Positions 15,946 to 24,791 of a stretch of DNA of 64,000 nt are shown here, in pieces. A program made the translations under genes and the position numbers. The notes under the pieces are model-generated. The model ran no database searches, was not told the DNA's origin, and worked only from the letters and a program-made list of their open reading frames with translations. Positions within the stretch are counted from its first letter, which is position 1, and each line of letters opens with the position of its first letter. The DNA is from Candidatus Aminicenantota bacterium (lineage in GTDB: Bacteria > Acidobacteriota > Aminicenantia > Aminicenantales > UBA8522): contig JAFNEO010000021.1 in NCBI GenBank assembly GCA_017886205.1, positions 1 to 64,000 on the forward strand, given 5' to 3'.

Positions 15946-17631
15946 TCAAGCTTCAATAGACGGATATCGCCGGAGGGCGAACTGCAGGACCAGGGTATAG
16001 GCCAGGCAGGCCAGTCCCAAACCGAGCACTGCCAAAATCCCCAGGACGGCCGCAAGTCTGAGGCCGGATTTGCCCAGGGCGATAAAGGCAACTCCATAAA
16101 GGAAAAGGAATCCCAAGTCGAGGAACATGGCGATGAGTACATTGAGGTTCTGCTTCATCGCTTTTTGGGGGCTGATCCAGTCGAGCAACGGCCGGGCCAG
16201 GTCAACCGCCAGGTTCAGGAAGGTCAGAAAAGCCGTGACGGGCAAGGCCAGGGCCAGGCTGGGCAGCCACTGACCGGCAGCCAGGCGGAAGCGGAAGACA
16301 AGGACCGCAGTAGCGCCCCCGATTCCCAGCAAGGCGATTGCCATAGAGTGGAGAAATTTGGCCAAGACCTGCTGGCGGTAATCCACGGGGATGACCTTGG
16401 AGACCCAGAATTTCCGTCCTTCCCTGGAGAAAGAGGACGAGGCGACGCCGCTTAGCGTAGCGCAGACGATCATAAACATCGTCGTCACCAGGACTCCCGT
16501 GACCGGCTTCGCTGAAGTCATAAGGCGGAGGATGTTGGCGCTGTCATCACCCGGTTTACCCGTGTTCAGAGTCAGGGCGAGAATGACCGGGACCATGAGG
16601 ACCCCCAGGACGCCATTGAGGAGGAAAATCGGCGTCCTGTTCATCAGCCGGACCTCGCGCAGGAAAATGGCTTTCACCGGGTGGTGGCCTGAAGAGAACT
16701 TGATCGCCAATGCCTTGCCGCCACGGACTCGGACCCCACTTCGCTCGCTCAACCCCACTAGGCCCCCGAAGAAAAGGCGCTGGGCGCCGGCTATGAGGCC
16801 GCCGAAAAGCAGGATCGAAAGGCCCGCGAAAAGGGCAAAAGCGGATAAACCCGAAGCTGTCATCAAGCCGTTATGAAGGAAGCGTGTCGCCCAGATAGCA
16901 GGCGGAAAGCGGCGGCCGATCGTCTGGACCAGTCCATCCGGGGAGGCGATCATTGCGATGATTTTTTGAGCATCCAGACCCGAGGTTCCAGCGGCCCGGC
17001 TCAGGCCGAATTGGAGGAAGAGAGCGGCGGCGATGAGGACCAGCGAACCGATGATGATCAGCAGGTCTTTCTTCTTCCCGATGTTGACCAGCCGCATCAT
17101 CCCGACCACCCCGAGTCCTGCGGCCGCCAGGGGAATGACCGGAAGGAGGATGTAAGCCAGGGGCATGATTAGCCAATATTCCAGTCCTCCATCCTTCTTA
17201 AAGCCGTAAACGATCAGGGCCGGTAGGATAAACGGAGCCATGGTCAGGTACTCGTTGATTAAGACGACGGCGAACTTGGACAGCATGATCTGGGACGGTT
17301 TGAGAGGGAGGGCTACGAGGTATTCCAGGTCCCTGGAGAAATAGAAGGTGGCGATGAGGTAGAACAGGCCGAAGACGAGGATAATGAGCTGGCCGGCCAG
17401 GACGGCCAGCGTCAGCAGCGCCTTTTCCTGTCCGAGCGATTTAAGCATATCAAAGACAGTTCCGAGGAGGCGGACATATAGGACAAGCGTCGGAACGACA
17501 CCAACTACAGCCAGGGCAATAAGGGGGACCATCCAACGGTCGCGCTTCTGAACGAACAGACGGTGGCGTACGACTGACCAACCGAAATTGGAGTTCAGAG
17601 CGGCCTTGACGAGGGCGGCGGTCGGGCTCAT
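15946..17631 (-). CDS. ABC transporter permease, ABC-2 type
   Basis: 561 residues with about twelve hydrophobic stretches and no signal peptide. It resembles large ABC-2-type exporter permeases. Its ATG overlaps the ATPase stop by four bases (ATGA), as expected for a transporter pair. The substrate cannot be read from sequence. No substrate-binding protein is attached, which fits export. Confidence 0.8.
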   Translation of the reverse strand: MSPTAALVKAALNSNFGWSVVRHRLFVQKRDRWMVPLIALAVVGVVPTLVLYVRLLGTVFDMLKSLGQEKALLTLAVLAGQLIILVFGLFYLIATFYFSRDLEYLVALPLKPSQIMLSKFAVVLINEYLTMAPFILPALIVYGFKKDGGLEYWLIMPLAYILLPVIPLAAAGLGVVGMMRLVNIGKKKDLLIIIGSLVLIAAALFLQFGLSRAAGTSGLDAQKIIAMIASPDGLVQTIGRRFPPAIWATRFLHNGLMTASGLSAFALFAGLSILLFGGLIAGAQRLFFGGLVGLSERSGVRVRGGKALAIKFSSGHHPVKAIFLREVRLMNRTPIFLLNGVLGVLMVPVILALTLNTGKPGDDSANILRLMTSAKPVTGVLVTTMFMIVCATLSGVASSSFSREGRKFWVSKVIPVDYRQQVLAKFLHSMAIALLGIGGATAVLVFRFRLAAGQWLPSLALALPVTAFLTFLNLAVDLARPLLDWISPQKAMKQNLNVLIAMFLDLGFLFLYGVAFIALGKSGLRLAAVLGILAVLGLGLACLAYTLVLQFALRRYPSIEA

Positions 17632-18353
17632 GACTCGGTCAGCTCCAGGAAGATATTTTCCAGAGAGGCCTTGTCCTTGGCCTGGTCTCGGAGCTCGGCC
17701 ATCGTCCCGCAGGCAACTAGCCGTCCCTTATGGATGATGGCGAGCCGGTCGCAGAGGCGCTCGGCGACTTCCATGATATGAGTGGAGAAGAACAGCGTTC
17801 CTCCGCCTTCGCAATGCTCCCGCATGGCTTCCTTAAGGAGATGAGAGGAGCGGGGGTCAAGACCGACCATGGGCTCGTCGAGGACGAGGACTCGAGGGTT
17901 GATCATCAGCGCAGCCGTCAGAATAATCTTCTGCCGCATGCCGTGGGAGTAGGTCTGGATGGGGTCGGCCACGGCGCGGGAAAGCTCGAAGGCCTCGAGC
18001 CAGTGCTCGATCCGGCTCCGCCGCTCGCCGCCGGAAACGCCATAGACATCGCCCATGAAATTGAGGTACTCGATCCCTTTGAGGCGTTCGTAGATTTCCG
18101 GTTCGTCGGGTACGTAAACGGTCATGGCCTTGCAGCGAAGGGCATCGGCCCGGTTGTCCAGGCCGGCGATCCTGATCGTTCCGCCGTCGGGCTTGAGGAT
18201 GCCGACGATCATCTTGATCGTCGTCGTCTTACCGGCTCCGTTCGGGCCTAAGAAACCGAAAATCTCGCCCGGAGGAACGGTCAGCGTCAGGTCATCGACT
18301 GCTCGGACGGTCCCCTTGTTGTAGCTTTTTGAGACGTGGTTAATTTCGATCAT
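17628..18353 (-). CDS. ABC transporter ATP-binding protein
   Basis: 241 residues from an ATG at 18353, which has AGGAGG six bases upstream; the frame stays open further upstream into the neighbouring gene but without a ribosome site. Walker A GPNGAGKTTT, Q-loop region, signature-like segment YSHGMRQKIIL, Walker B VLVLDEPMVGLDP and the switch His in FFSTHIM are all present. It forms an exporter with the permease gene that follows. The permease starts within its stop codon. Confidence 0.92.
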   Translation of the reverse strand: MIEINHVSKSYNKGTVRAVDDLTLTVPPGEIFGFLGPNGAGKTTTIKMIVGILKPDGGTIRIAGLDNRADALRCKAMTVYVPDEPEIYERLKGIEYLNFMGDVYGVSGGERRSRIEHWLEAFELSRAVADPIQTYSHGMRQKIILTAALMINPRVLVLDEPMVGLDPRSSHLLKEAMREHCEGGGTLFFSTHIMEVAERLCDRLAIIHKGRLVACGTMAELRDQAKDKASLENIFLELTES

Positions 18354-18417
18354 CGGGCCTCCTCCGAGTCTTTCCTCAGCCCATCCTATAGGGAAGGACG
18401 GAAAACCGCAATCCGGG

Positions 18418-20661
18418 TTATGGCCTGATCGAGAGGGTGATCTTAAGAACGCCGCGATCCTGGAGAGAGAAGAAGCGGGCAGCGGGGTCGTACCTCCTCT
18501 CCCAATTCTTGTTATAAACAAGATAGATATCGTTGCCGGGTGTGATCTGCCAGCGCAGTCGCGCGTTCCAGCCCAGCCTCCTGGAGATGTCGTCGTACTG
18601 GATGTAGTTCATGAAGCCGAGATCCGGGGAAAGAAAAAAATCGGCTTTGAATTCATAGATGTTCTCCTTGAAATTCTCCTGGGGCAACCGGCCTCGGACG
18701 AGGTCGACCCTGAATGATAGATTGGCGTATCCGTCAATCTTGACCGCCAGGCCGAGGGATCTTTCGTCCAAGCGGCCCGAGTAAAACCGGCCGAAGCTGT
18801 AGCCGGCGTCAAGAATCGCGAAACGATGGCTGGCCGTGTTGAACGAGAGACGGTAGTTCGTGAAGTCATACGGACCGGCAGGCAAGATGACGCCCTCGGC
18901 GACTTCGAAATCGTAAGGCAAAACATCTCGGTTGGGGCCGACTTCGAACTCGAAGCGTTCTCCGCTCTCGGTCTGGAAGCTCAAGGGCGTGAACTGGACC
19001 CGCCTCGTTTCGAGCCGGCCGGAAAGGTCCCAGTAGTAGTCGAAGCTCGTCTGGAAAAAAAATTGCCGGACAATGTTGTCCAGGAATCCCCTCTCCGGCC
19101 GCGGCTGGTAGGCCAGCCGGACATAGAAAGTCTGGAAGCTCTGCCGCATCATGTAGCCGAGTCCCGGGTCCAGGGCTTCTCCATAGTAAGCATACGTGCT
19201 CTCTACGTTCCACAGGTTGTTGGGATAGTTGGCCCGCAAGCCAAAGCCGTGGTGGCGGCCGGACTTCTCGTTCCAGTTATAGGCCATCCAGGCTGCCAGC
19301 ATGAGGTTCTTATTGCCCGTGAACCGGGATGTCGAATAGTTGAAGTCAACTCCGGCCAGAGTATTCTTCTCGCCTGTCGGGCTGCCGTTGGTGAGGACCC
19401 ACCCGACCTTGCTCTCGGCGAAGACGTTTTGAGTCATCCGGGCGGCAAAGAGGTTGCGGCCCGGAAGCCCCGGAAAATCGCCGGTCTGAACGTCGAGCGC
19501 CGAGATATTGGTGCTGCCGATTTTGCCATAGAGCTTGGTGCCGAAACGGACCGGCACCTGTTCGCCCTCGAAGAGCCCGATCCGGCGGCTGAAAAAGGGC
19601 ATAAAACTGATGCTCGAGCTGAAGTTGAACGTCTCCGAGCCTTCCAGGAAGAACATCCGCTTTTCCGGGAAAAAAAGCGGGAAGCGAGTCAGGTTGATCC
19701 TCCGCTCATCGACCTCGGTTTCGGCGAAGTCCATGTTATAACTGACGACGCCGACGAGGTTGGGCGTGAAGTTCTTGTAGATATCGAACCCGCCATCGAG
19801 ATGATTGTCCCTCCCGCCCGTTCCGACGACACTGCCGGCCGAGCTGGCGAGACCGTAAGGCTTGAAGGTAAACCCTTTTCCCTGCCGGACGTTCTCAATC
19901 CCGGTGAGGGCGGCGGCCTCCATGGGGTTGTTGAAATTGCTGTCCCGGTTCGTCCCCGACAGACGGATCGTTTCCAGCTTTCGAGGGACAATCCTCTCGA
20001 CGTTGATGCCCCAGACTGTGAGTCCAGGCTTGAACGAGATTGTCTTGAACGGAATCCGTAGCTCCGCGCTCCAACCGTTCTCCAGAACTCGGCTTTTGGC
20101 TTCCCAGATGCCATCCCAGTTGAGGCTCGGGTCCCCGCCGTAGGCCAATCCTTCGCTGCGCGCGCCGAGGGGGTTGACATAAAATAGGTAGGCGTTCCGT
20201 TTGTCCTGGAAGGGGTCGATGAGGACTCGAATGAGGTCATCGCTTGAGGTGTTCGGGCCTCCATGGTGAAAGCCGTAGCCCATCGAGCCTCCCCCCGAGC
20301 CTTCCGAACCGTCGTGGGCCATGGTGTTGGCGGCAATGCGGCCCGGCTCGCTGTCCAAGCATAGGACGCCGATGAAGAGGCTTACTTCGTCATACAGGAC
20401 CCGCAGCTCGGTCTTCTCAGTCGGGTCGGAATTGGGCTGGGGTTCGACCATCCGGAATCCAGTGAAAGGGACCGCCGATTGCCACACAGAATCGGACAAG
20501 AAGCCGTCGATCTTCGGACCCTGGTTGACTCGGACGGCCAGGACCTCGGCCGCGAGTCCCGGCGAGCTCAGAAACAGCCCCAAAGCAAACGCCTGAAGGA
20601 TACTCTGTCTTATTTTTCTCAAGGCGACTGTTCTTTCTTTGGTCACGCGCGGACTCAACAT
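18418..20661 (-). CDS. DUF5916 outer-membrane protein with N-terminal CBM9-like domain
   Basis: About 747 residues. A signal segment (ILQAFALGLFLSSPGLAAE) is followed by a carbohydrate-binding-like domain (GPKIDGFLSDSVWQSA ... YDEVSLFIGVLCLDSEPG) and a long region of alternating beta strands rich in aromatic residues, as in outer-membrane barrels, ending in ...LKITLSIRP. This is the DUF5916 architecture, widespread in Acidobacteriota and Bacteroidota; the function is not known. Start codon uncertain: ATG 20661 is listed; a GTG at 20646 also fits. Confidence 0.8.
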   Translation of the reverse strand: MLSPRVTKERTVALRKIRQSILQAFALGLFLSSPGLAAEVLAVRVNQGPKIDGFLSDSVWQSAVPFTGFRMVEPQPNSDPTEKTELRVLYDEVSLFIGVLCLDSEPGRIAANTMAHDGSEGSGGGSMGYGFHHGGPNTSSDDLIRVLIDPFQDKRNAYLFYVNPLGARSEGLAYGGDPSLNWDGIWEAKSRVLENGWSAELRIPFKTISFKPGLTVWGINVERIVPRKLETIRLSGTNRDSNFNNPMEAAALTGIENVRQGKGFTFKPYGLASSAGSVVGTGGRDNHLDGGFDIYKNFTPNLVGVVSYNMDFAETEVDERRINLTRFPLFFPEKRMFFLEGSETFNFSSSISFMPFFSRRIGLFEGEQVPVRFGTKLYGKIGSTNISALDVQTGDFPGLPGRNLFAARMTQNVFAESKVGWVLTNGSPTGEKNTLAGVDFNYSTSRFTGNKNLMLAAWMAYNWNEKSGRHHGFGLRANYPNNLWNVESTYAYYGEALDPGLGYMMRQSFQTFYVRLAYQPRPERGFLDNIVRQFFFQTSFDYYWDLSGRLETRRVQFTPLSFQTESGERFEFEVGPNRDVLPYDFEVAEGVILPAGPYDFTNYRLSFNTASHRFAILDAGYSFGRFYSGRLDERSLGLAVKIDGYANLSFRVDLVRGRLPQENFKENIYEFKADFFLSPDLGFMNYIQYDDISRRLGWNARLRWQITPGNDIYLVYNKNWERRYDPAARFFSLQDRGVLKITLSIRP

Positions 20662-20798
20662 CCTGATTCTGATCTCCGGCTCACACAACATGCCGCCCAA
20701 TATACCCGTCGCTCACGATCGGTGTCAAGGCGGCGCTTGCCTTATTTGACCTCTTTCGATATCATCTTTGCTTAATTTTCTTTATAGGAGAAGTGATC

Positions 20799-22325
20799 AT
20801 GGCCATCATAGTTGACGGGCATAACCTGACCATCGAGAAGGTGGTCCAAATCGCCAGGGAGAACGAGAAAGTCGAGCTCGATCCCGAGGCGAAAAAGCGG
20901 ATCGAGAAGTGCCGCGCCCTGCTCGAGGACAAAATCCAGAAAGGGGAGATTATGTATGGAGTCAACACGGGCATCGGCGAGCTTTCCGAGGTCGTCCTGA
21001 CGCCGGAGCAGGTCGAAAAATACCAGAGGTATATCATCTACAGCCATGCCGCCGGCTATGGGAAGCCTCTGCCCATCGACATCGTCCGGGCGGCCATGCT
21101 GAGCCGGATCAGCTGTCACTGCCATGGTCATTCCGGCATGAGGCTGGTCTTGACCGAGACGATGAAAGAGATGATCAATCGCGGCGTGACGCCCGTCGTC
21201 TGCGAAAAGGGGTCGGTCGGCGCCTGCGGCGACCTTTCCCCGATGTCGCAGATCGCCCTGGGTATCATGGGGGAAGGGGAGTGTTTCTACCAGGGGGAGA
21301 GGCTGCCGTCCGCGGAAGCTCTGAAAAGGGCCGGCATCAAACCGGTGGTCCTCAAAGCCCGCGACGGTCTGGCCACAATCAACGGTTCGAACGTCATCAC
21401 GGGGCTGGGCGCACTCGAAATCTATGATGCCCACCGTTTCCTCAAGAATGCCGAAATCGCCGCCGCCATGACGCTCGAAGTGCTCAACGCCAATATGAAG
21501 GCCTACGACGAGCGGCTCCATAAGGTGCGCGGCTACCCCGGCGCACTCGAGTCCGCCGAGAACATCCGGCGGATCACAGAAGGGAGCGAGCTCCTGGCCA
21601 AGATCGGGAAAAAGAAAGTCCAGGATGCCTACAGCCTGCGGAGCACACCCCAGGTGACCGGCGCCGCCCGAGATGCTCTCAAATGGGCCCGCAACATGCT
21701 CGAAATCGAGCTCAACCATGCCGCCGACAATCCTGTCTTTTTCCCGGATGAGCAGCTCGTCCTGACGGGAGCGAATTTCCAGGGGACGCCGCAGGCCTTC
21801 GCCCTCGAGCTCCTGGGGATAAGCGTGACTACGGTGGCGGTGCTGTCCGAGCGCCGGCTCAACCGGCTGATGAACCCCCACCTCAGCGTCGGCTTGCCGG
21901 CGTTTCTGACAAAGGGTGCCGGGATGTTCTCGGGGTTGATGCTCTCTCAGTACACGGCCGGTGCGCTCGTCTGCGAGAACCGCGTCCTTTCGCACCCGGC
22001 TGCGACCGGGTCCATACCTGCGGCTGCCGACCAGGAGGACTTCGTCAGCATGGGCTGGACGACAGCCCTCAAGACAAAGCAGATCATCGACAACGCTTGG
22101 GCGGTTCTCGGGATCGAAATGATGTCCGGTGCCCAGGCGATCGATTTCCGCGCTCCGCTCAAGCCGAGCAAGGGTGTCCAGGCTGCGCATGAGGTGATCC
22201 GGAAACATGTCGCCCATCTCGAGGAGGACCGGCCGATCTATGGCGATATCAACACGCTCAAGGAGGTCGTCGAGCGGGGAGAGGTCCTCGAGGCCGTGGA
22301 GAAAGCGGTCGGTGAGCTGAAGTAG
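20799..22325 (+). CDS. Aromatic amino acid ammonia-lyase/aminomutase (MIO family) with ACG triad
   Basis: 508 residues of the HAL/PAL superfamily. Recognised motifs: YGVNTGIGELS, SHAAGYGKP, GSVGACGDLSPMSQ, NGSNVITG, QDAYSLRSTPQV, NFQGTPQ and QEDFVSMG. The prosthetic MIO group forms from Ala-Ser-Gly; here residues 142-144 are Ala-Cys-Gly (codons GCC TGC GGC). NFQGTP is typical of phenylalanine/tyrosine lyases, where histidine lyases have NFH, while QED is histidine-lyase-like, so the substrate is open. I chose ATG 20799 (AGGAG eight bases upstream) over GTG 20793. No hut genes nearby, so histidine breakdown is not supported. Confidence 0.87.
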   Translation: MAIIVDGHNLTIEKVVQIARENEKVELDPEAKKRIEKCRALLEDKIQKGEIMYGVNTGIGELSEVVLTPEQVEKYQRYIIYSHAAGYGKPLPIDIVRAAMLSRISCHCHGHSGMRLVLTETMKEMINRGVTPVVCEKGSVGACGDLSPMSQIALGIMGEGECFYQGERLPSAEALKRAGIKPVVLKARDGLATINGSNVITGLGALEIYDAHRFLKNAEIAAAMTLEVLNANMKAYDERLHKVRGYPGALESAENIRRITEGSELLAKIGKKKVQDAYSLRSTPQVTGAARDALKWARNMLEIELNHAADNPVFFPDEQLVLTGANFQGTPQAFALELLGISVTTVAVLSERRLNRLMNPHLSVGLPAFLTKGAGMFSGLMLSQYTAGALVCENRVLSHPAATGSIPAAADQEDFVSMGWTTALKTKQIIDNAWAVLGIEMMSGAQAIDFRAPLKPSKGVQAAHEVIRKHVAHLEEDRPIYGDINTLKEVVERGEVLEAVEKAVGELK

Positions 22326-22416
22326 AGTTACCCAGGCGGCCCTATCCAAGCGGATTTCTTAATAGTATTATGCCCGCAATGACAGCATATAAGTACATCT
22401 AAATAGTAAGCTCCCT

Positions 22417-23073
22417 ATGTTTAAAGCTCTGATCTTCGATATGGACGGGTTGATGATCGACAGCGAGCGGCTGTATTGGCAGGTCGAAAAAGACCTGGCC
22501 GGGAGCTACCGAAAAGAGGTCAAGGAAGAGACCCTCTGGAAGATGATGGGTCGCCGGCCGATCGAAGGCCTAAGGATCTTCGTCGAGGACCTCGAACTTC
22601 CGATTTCGGCGGAGGAAGCCCTGGCCTTGAGGGACGCCCGCATGCGGGAGAAATACCGGGACGAATCTGAAGCTATGCCGGGGCTTTTTCATATCCTGGA
22701 CACGTTTTATGGGAAGCTGAAGCTGGCCGTCTGCACCGGCGCGCAAAGGGAATTCATGGAGGTCGTGGTCGACCGGCTGAAAATCCGGGAGAAGTTCAAC
22801 GTCCTCCAGGCTTCTGACGAGATCAAAAAGGGAAAGCCGGATCCGGAAATCTATCTTAGTACCTGCGTCCGATTGGGCCTCGAGCCGAAGCAATGCATCG
22901 TCCTCGAGGATTCGTCCAACGGCGCCCTGGCCGGTAAAAGAGCGGGCTGCTATACCATCGCCGTCCCCTCCGAGTACAGTCGAGGCCAGGACTTCAGTTT
23001 CGTCGACTTCGTCGCCTCCGACCTGTTCGCCGCCGAGAAGCATATCTCCGGATTGTTGGGCCCCGGAGTTTGA
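22417..23073 (+). CDS. HAD-superfamily phosphatase (beta-phosphoglucomutase-like)
   Basis: 218 residues. The nucleophile motif is FDMDGLMIDSE; motif II lies in AVCTGAQ; the motif III Lys is in KKGKPDPEIY and motif IV is VLEDSSNG. The cap domain between them is helical, as in the phosphoglucomutase/phosphatase subgroup. It probably acts on a small phosphorylated metabolite in the cytoplasm. It follows the lyase gene by 91 bp on the same strand. No clear ribosome site is visible. Exact substrate unknown. Confidence 0.85.
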   Translation: MFKALIFDMDGLMIDSERLYWQVEKDLAGSYRKEVKEETLWKMMGRRPIEGLRIFVEDLELPISAEEALALRDARMREKYRDESEAMPGLFHILDTFYGKLKLAVCTGAQREFMEVVVDRLKIREKFNVLQASDEIKKGKPDPEIYLSTCVRLGLEPKQCIVLEDSSNGALAGKRAGCYTIAVPSEYSRGQDFSFVDFVASDLFAAEKHISGLLGPGV

Positions 23074-23123
23074 TCTGGCTCGTTAAGAATTTTCTTCGGT
23101 ATTTCGTTTGCCCGAGTTCTGGG

Positions 23124-23129
23124 TATAAT
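23124..23129 (+). promoter_or_regulatory. Candidate -10 box (TATAAT) before the SDR gene
   Basis: A perfect TATAAT lies 41 bp before the SDR start. A -35 box at the normal distance is poor, so an activator may be needed, or the match may be chance. Confidence 0.4.
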
Positions 23130-23169
23130 AGGGCCATCGCTTAAATCCGAAAACAAGAGAGAGACCGTC

Positions 23170-23886
23170 ATGAACAACCGGATCGCCTTGGTCACGGGGA
23201 GCAGCCGGGGCATCGGCCGGGAGATCGCCATCCGGCTGGCCGATGATGTGGATGGAATCGCCGTCCATTACCGAGAGAACGAAAACGCGGCTGAAGAGGT
23301 CGCGAGCGAGATAAGAAACAAGAGGAAAGCGGTCCGGGCCTTTCATGCCGACTTGACCAACGAGGGCGAAGCCAAGAACCTCATTCGCCAAGTCGAGGAG
23401 CATTTCGGCCGGCTGGACGTCCTAGTCAATAATTTCGGCCCCATCATCGTCAAGCCCTGGCCGGATCTGACCACCGCCGATTGGGAGCTGATGTTCCGGA
23501 GCATCCTGCTGGGCGCCTTCTGGGGAATCACTTCGGTGCTTCCGGGGATGCGAGAACGCCGCTGGGGCCGGATCATCAACATCGGCTACCATCGGGTCGA
23601 GCAGCTGACCGCTTTCTCCGGGATCGCCGCCTACGCCGTGGCCAAGACGGCGCTCCTCATCCTAACCCGCTCCGCCGCAGCCTCGGAGCTCAAGTCCGGA
23701 ATCACCGTGAACATGGTCTCGCCGGGGCTGATCGAGGGCGGAATCATGCCGGCGGGAGGGAAGGTGTCGCCGGAGCTCTTTGGCAAAAAGACGGATGTCG
23801 CCGAAGCTGTGAGCTTCCTCGCTTCAGACCGGGCAGGACATATCAACGGCACGAACCTGATCGTGGCCGGCACCTGGAAGCTGTGA
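23170..23886 (+). CDS. Short-chain dehydrogenase/reductase with altered catalytic Ser
   Basis: 238 residues, FabG-like. Cofactor motif TGSSRGIG, NNFG (usually NNAG) and YAVAK catalytic Tyr/Lys are present. The residue aligned with the catalytic Ser (IISIGS-type motif) is Tyr in NIGYHRVEQ, so activity may be weakened or modified. It would use NAD(P)H to reduce or oxidise a carbonyl substrate. There is no clear operon partner; the next gene is convergent. Confidence 0.85.
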   Translation: MNNRIALVTGSSRGIGREIAIRLADDVDGIAVHYRENENAAEEVASEIRNKRKAVRAFHADLTNEGEAKNLIRQVEEHFGRLDVLVNNFGPIIVKPWPDLTTADWELMFRSILLGAFWGITSVLPGMRERRWGRIINIGYHRVEQLTAFSGIAAYAVAKTALLILTRSAAASELKSGITVNMVSPGLIEGGIMPAGGKVSPELFGKKTDVAEAVSFLASDRAGHINGTNLIVAGTWKL

Positions 23887-23896
23887 GAATCGAAGC

Positions 23897-24622
23897 CTAG
23901 AGTCTCCCCCCACGGGCTTGCTTGAGACGTTGCAGGAAAGGCTTGTAGAGGAAGCTCTTCTCGTCCAGCTCACACAGCTGTTTAAACATCAACTTGGTGA
24001 CCGTGAAGGTCAGCATGTCGGGGGGAAGATGCTGGCGCATGGCAATATCGGTGGAGCCGATCGAGGCCTGAGCAATATCCAGATTCTTGAACGGCTGGAA
24101 CTGCGAGCAGCCCGACCCGAACGGCGCGATGACCGGTGGCGGGTCGTCGGGAGCGCTGTGATACTGAGCTCCGATGGCCAGGGCGCTCAGCTGGTCGGGG
24201 TTCACAAGGAAAGTGATGGTCTTGACATAAGGCCAGGCTTCTTCCTTGAGCGGCCCGAGAAAGAGGTGAGGGTGCTCGGCTCGGTATGGTCTTGCCGCAT
24301 CGATCCATTTCCCCATCAGGGCGTGTGAAGCCTTGAGTCCCTCGTCGTCCACCAGGAACTCGATGAATTCTTTTCTCGACCGGAGCTGAATTCCCCACAT
24401 CCAGTGACCGGCGCCGCCGCAGCCGTACCGGTCCTTAGTGATGTGGAGCGTCTTCCCCTGCAGCCAAGGGCGATAGAAGGAGTAGACGCAGGCCCGCCCC
24501 TCGGGCGAGACCAAGGGTTCGAACAGCGCCGGGTCCGGAGCATCATAGAAGCCGATGATCGGCGTCTTGATATCGAGCCTTTTCTTGAGGCGGTCGGGAT
24601 TGGGCAGTCTTTCTTTGGCCAT
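23897..24622 (-). CDS. DUF169 family protein
   Basis: 241 residues of the DUF169 family, with YGCGGAGHWMWG, LFLGPL, APFGSGCSQF and IGSTDIAMRQHLP as conserved blocks. The family is found in many anaerobes and has no firm function; conserved cysteines suggest a cofactor or metal. It is a single gene, convergent with the SDR gene and divergent from the MerR gene. Confidence 0.82.
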   Translation of the reverse strand: MAKERLPNPDRLKKRLDIKTPIIGFYDAPDPALFEPLVSPEGRACVYSFYRPWLQGKTLHITKDRYGCGGAGHWMWGIQLRSRKEFIEFLVDDEGLKASHALMGKWIDAARPYRAEHPHLFLGPLKEEAWPYVKTITFLVNPDQLSALAIGAQYHSAPDDPPPVIAPFGSGCSQFQPFKNLDIAQASIGSTDIAMRQHLPPDMLTFTVTKLMFKQLCELDEKSFLYKPFLQRLKQARGGRL

Positions 24623-24710
24623 GCGTTATTTATCGCACGTTCCACTCCTTTTGGCAAGAGTCCGGGTGGACCACATTTGGGCCGCTACGTCCCGATAGGC
24701 AAAAAAAGGC

Positions 24711-24750
24711 TTGACAAGGCCGGATAACAAATATATACGTGTACGTATAT
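24711..24750 (+). promoter_or_regulatory. Promoter and palindromic operator of the MerR/radical-SAM operon
   Basis: TTGACA at 24711-24716 and TATACG at 24734-24739 are 17 bp apart. A perfect inverted repeat, ATATACGT-GT-ACGTATAT, occupies 24733-24750 and covers the -10 box. This is a natural site for binding by the double MerR regulator encoded 42 bp downstream, probably as autorepression because the spacer is of normal length. Confidence 0.65.
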
Positions 24751-24791
24751 GTATAAATTAAAGATTCATTTAATAAACGCGCAGGTATGTA

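Noticed and set aside
18826-20061. 411-codon plus-strand frame inside the DUF5916 gene
   Set aside because: Composition-driven shadow without family features; the minus-strand frame has a signal peptide and a domain pattern.
20746-20774. Possible promoter TTGACC...TGCTTA before the ammonia-lyase gene
   Set aside because: The -35 is good but no -10 box at a normal distance scores well enough to list.
20772-22349. 525-codon minus-strand frame opposite the ammonia-lyase gene
   Set aside because: A shadow frame caused by high GC; the plus-strand protein carries clear family motifs throughout.
24733-24750. Palindrome as a known CarH/LitR light-sensing site
   Set aside because: The regulator has no cobalamin domain, and I cannot match the site to a documented CarH operator; only a generic operator is claimed.
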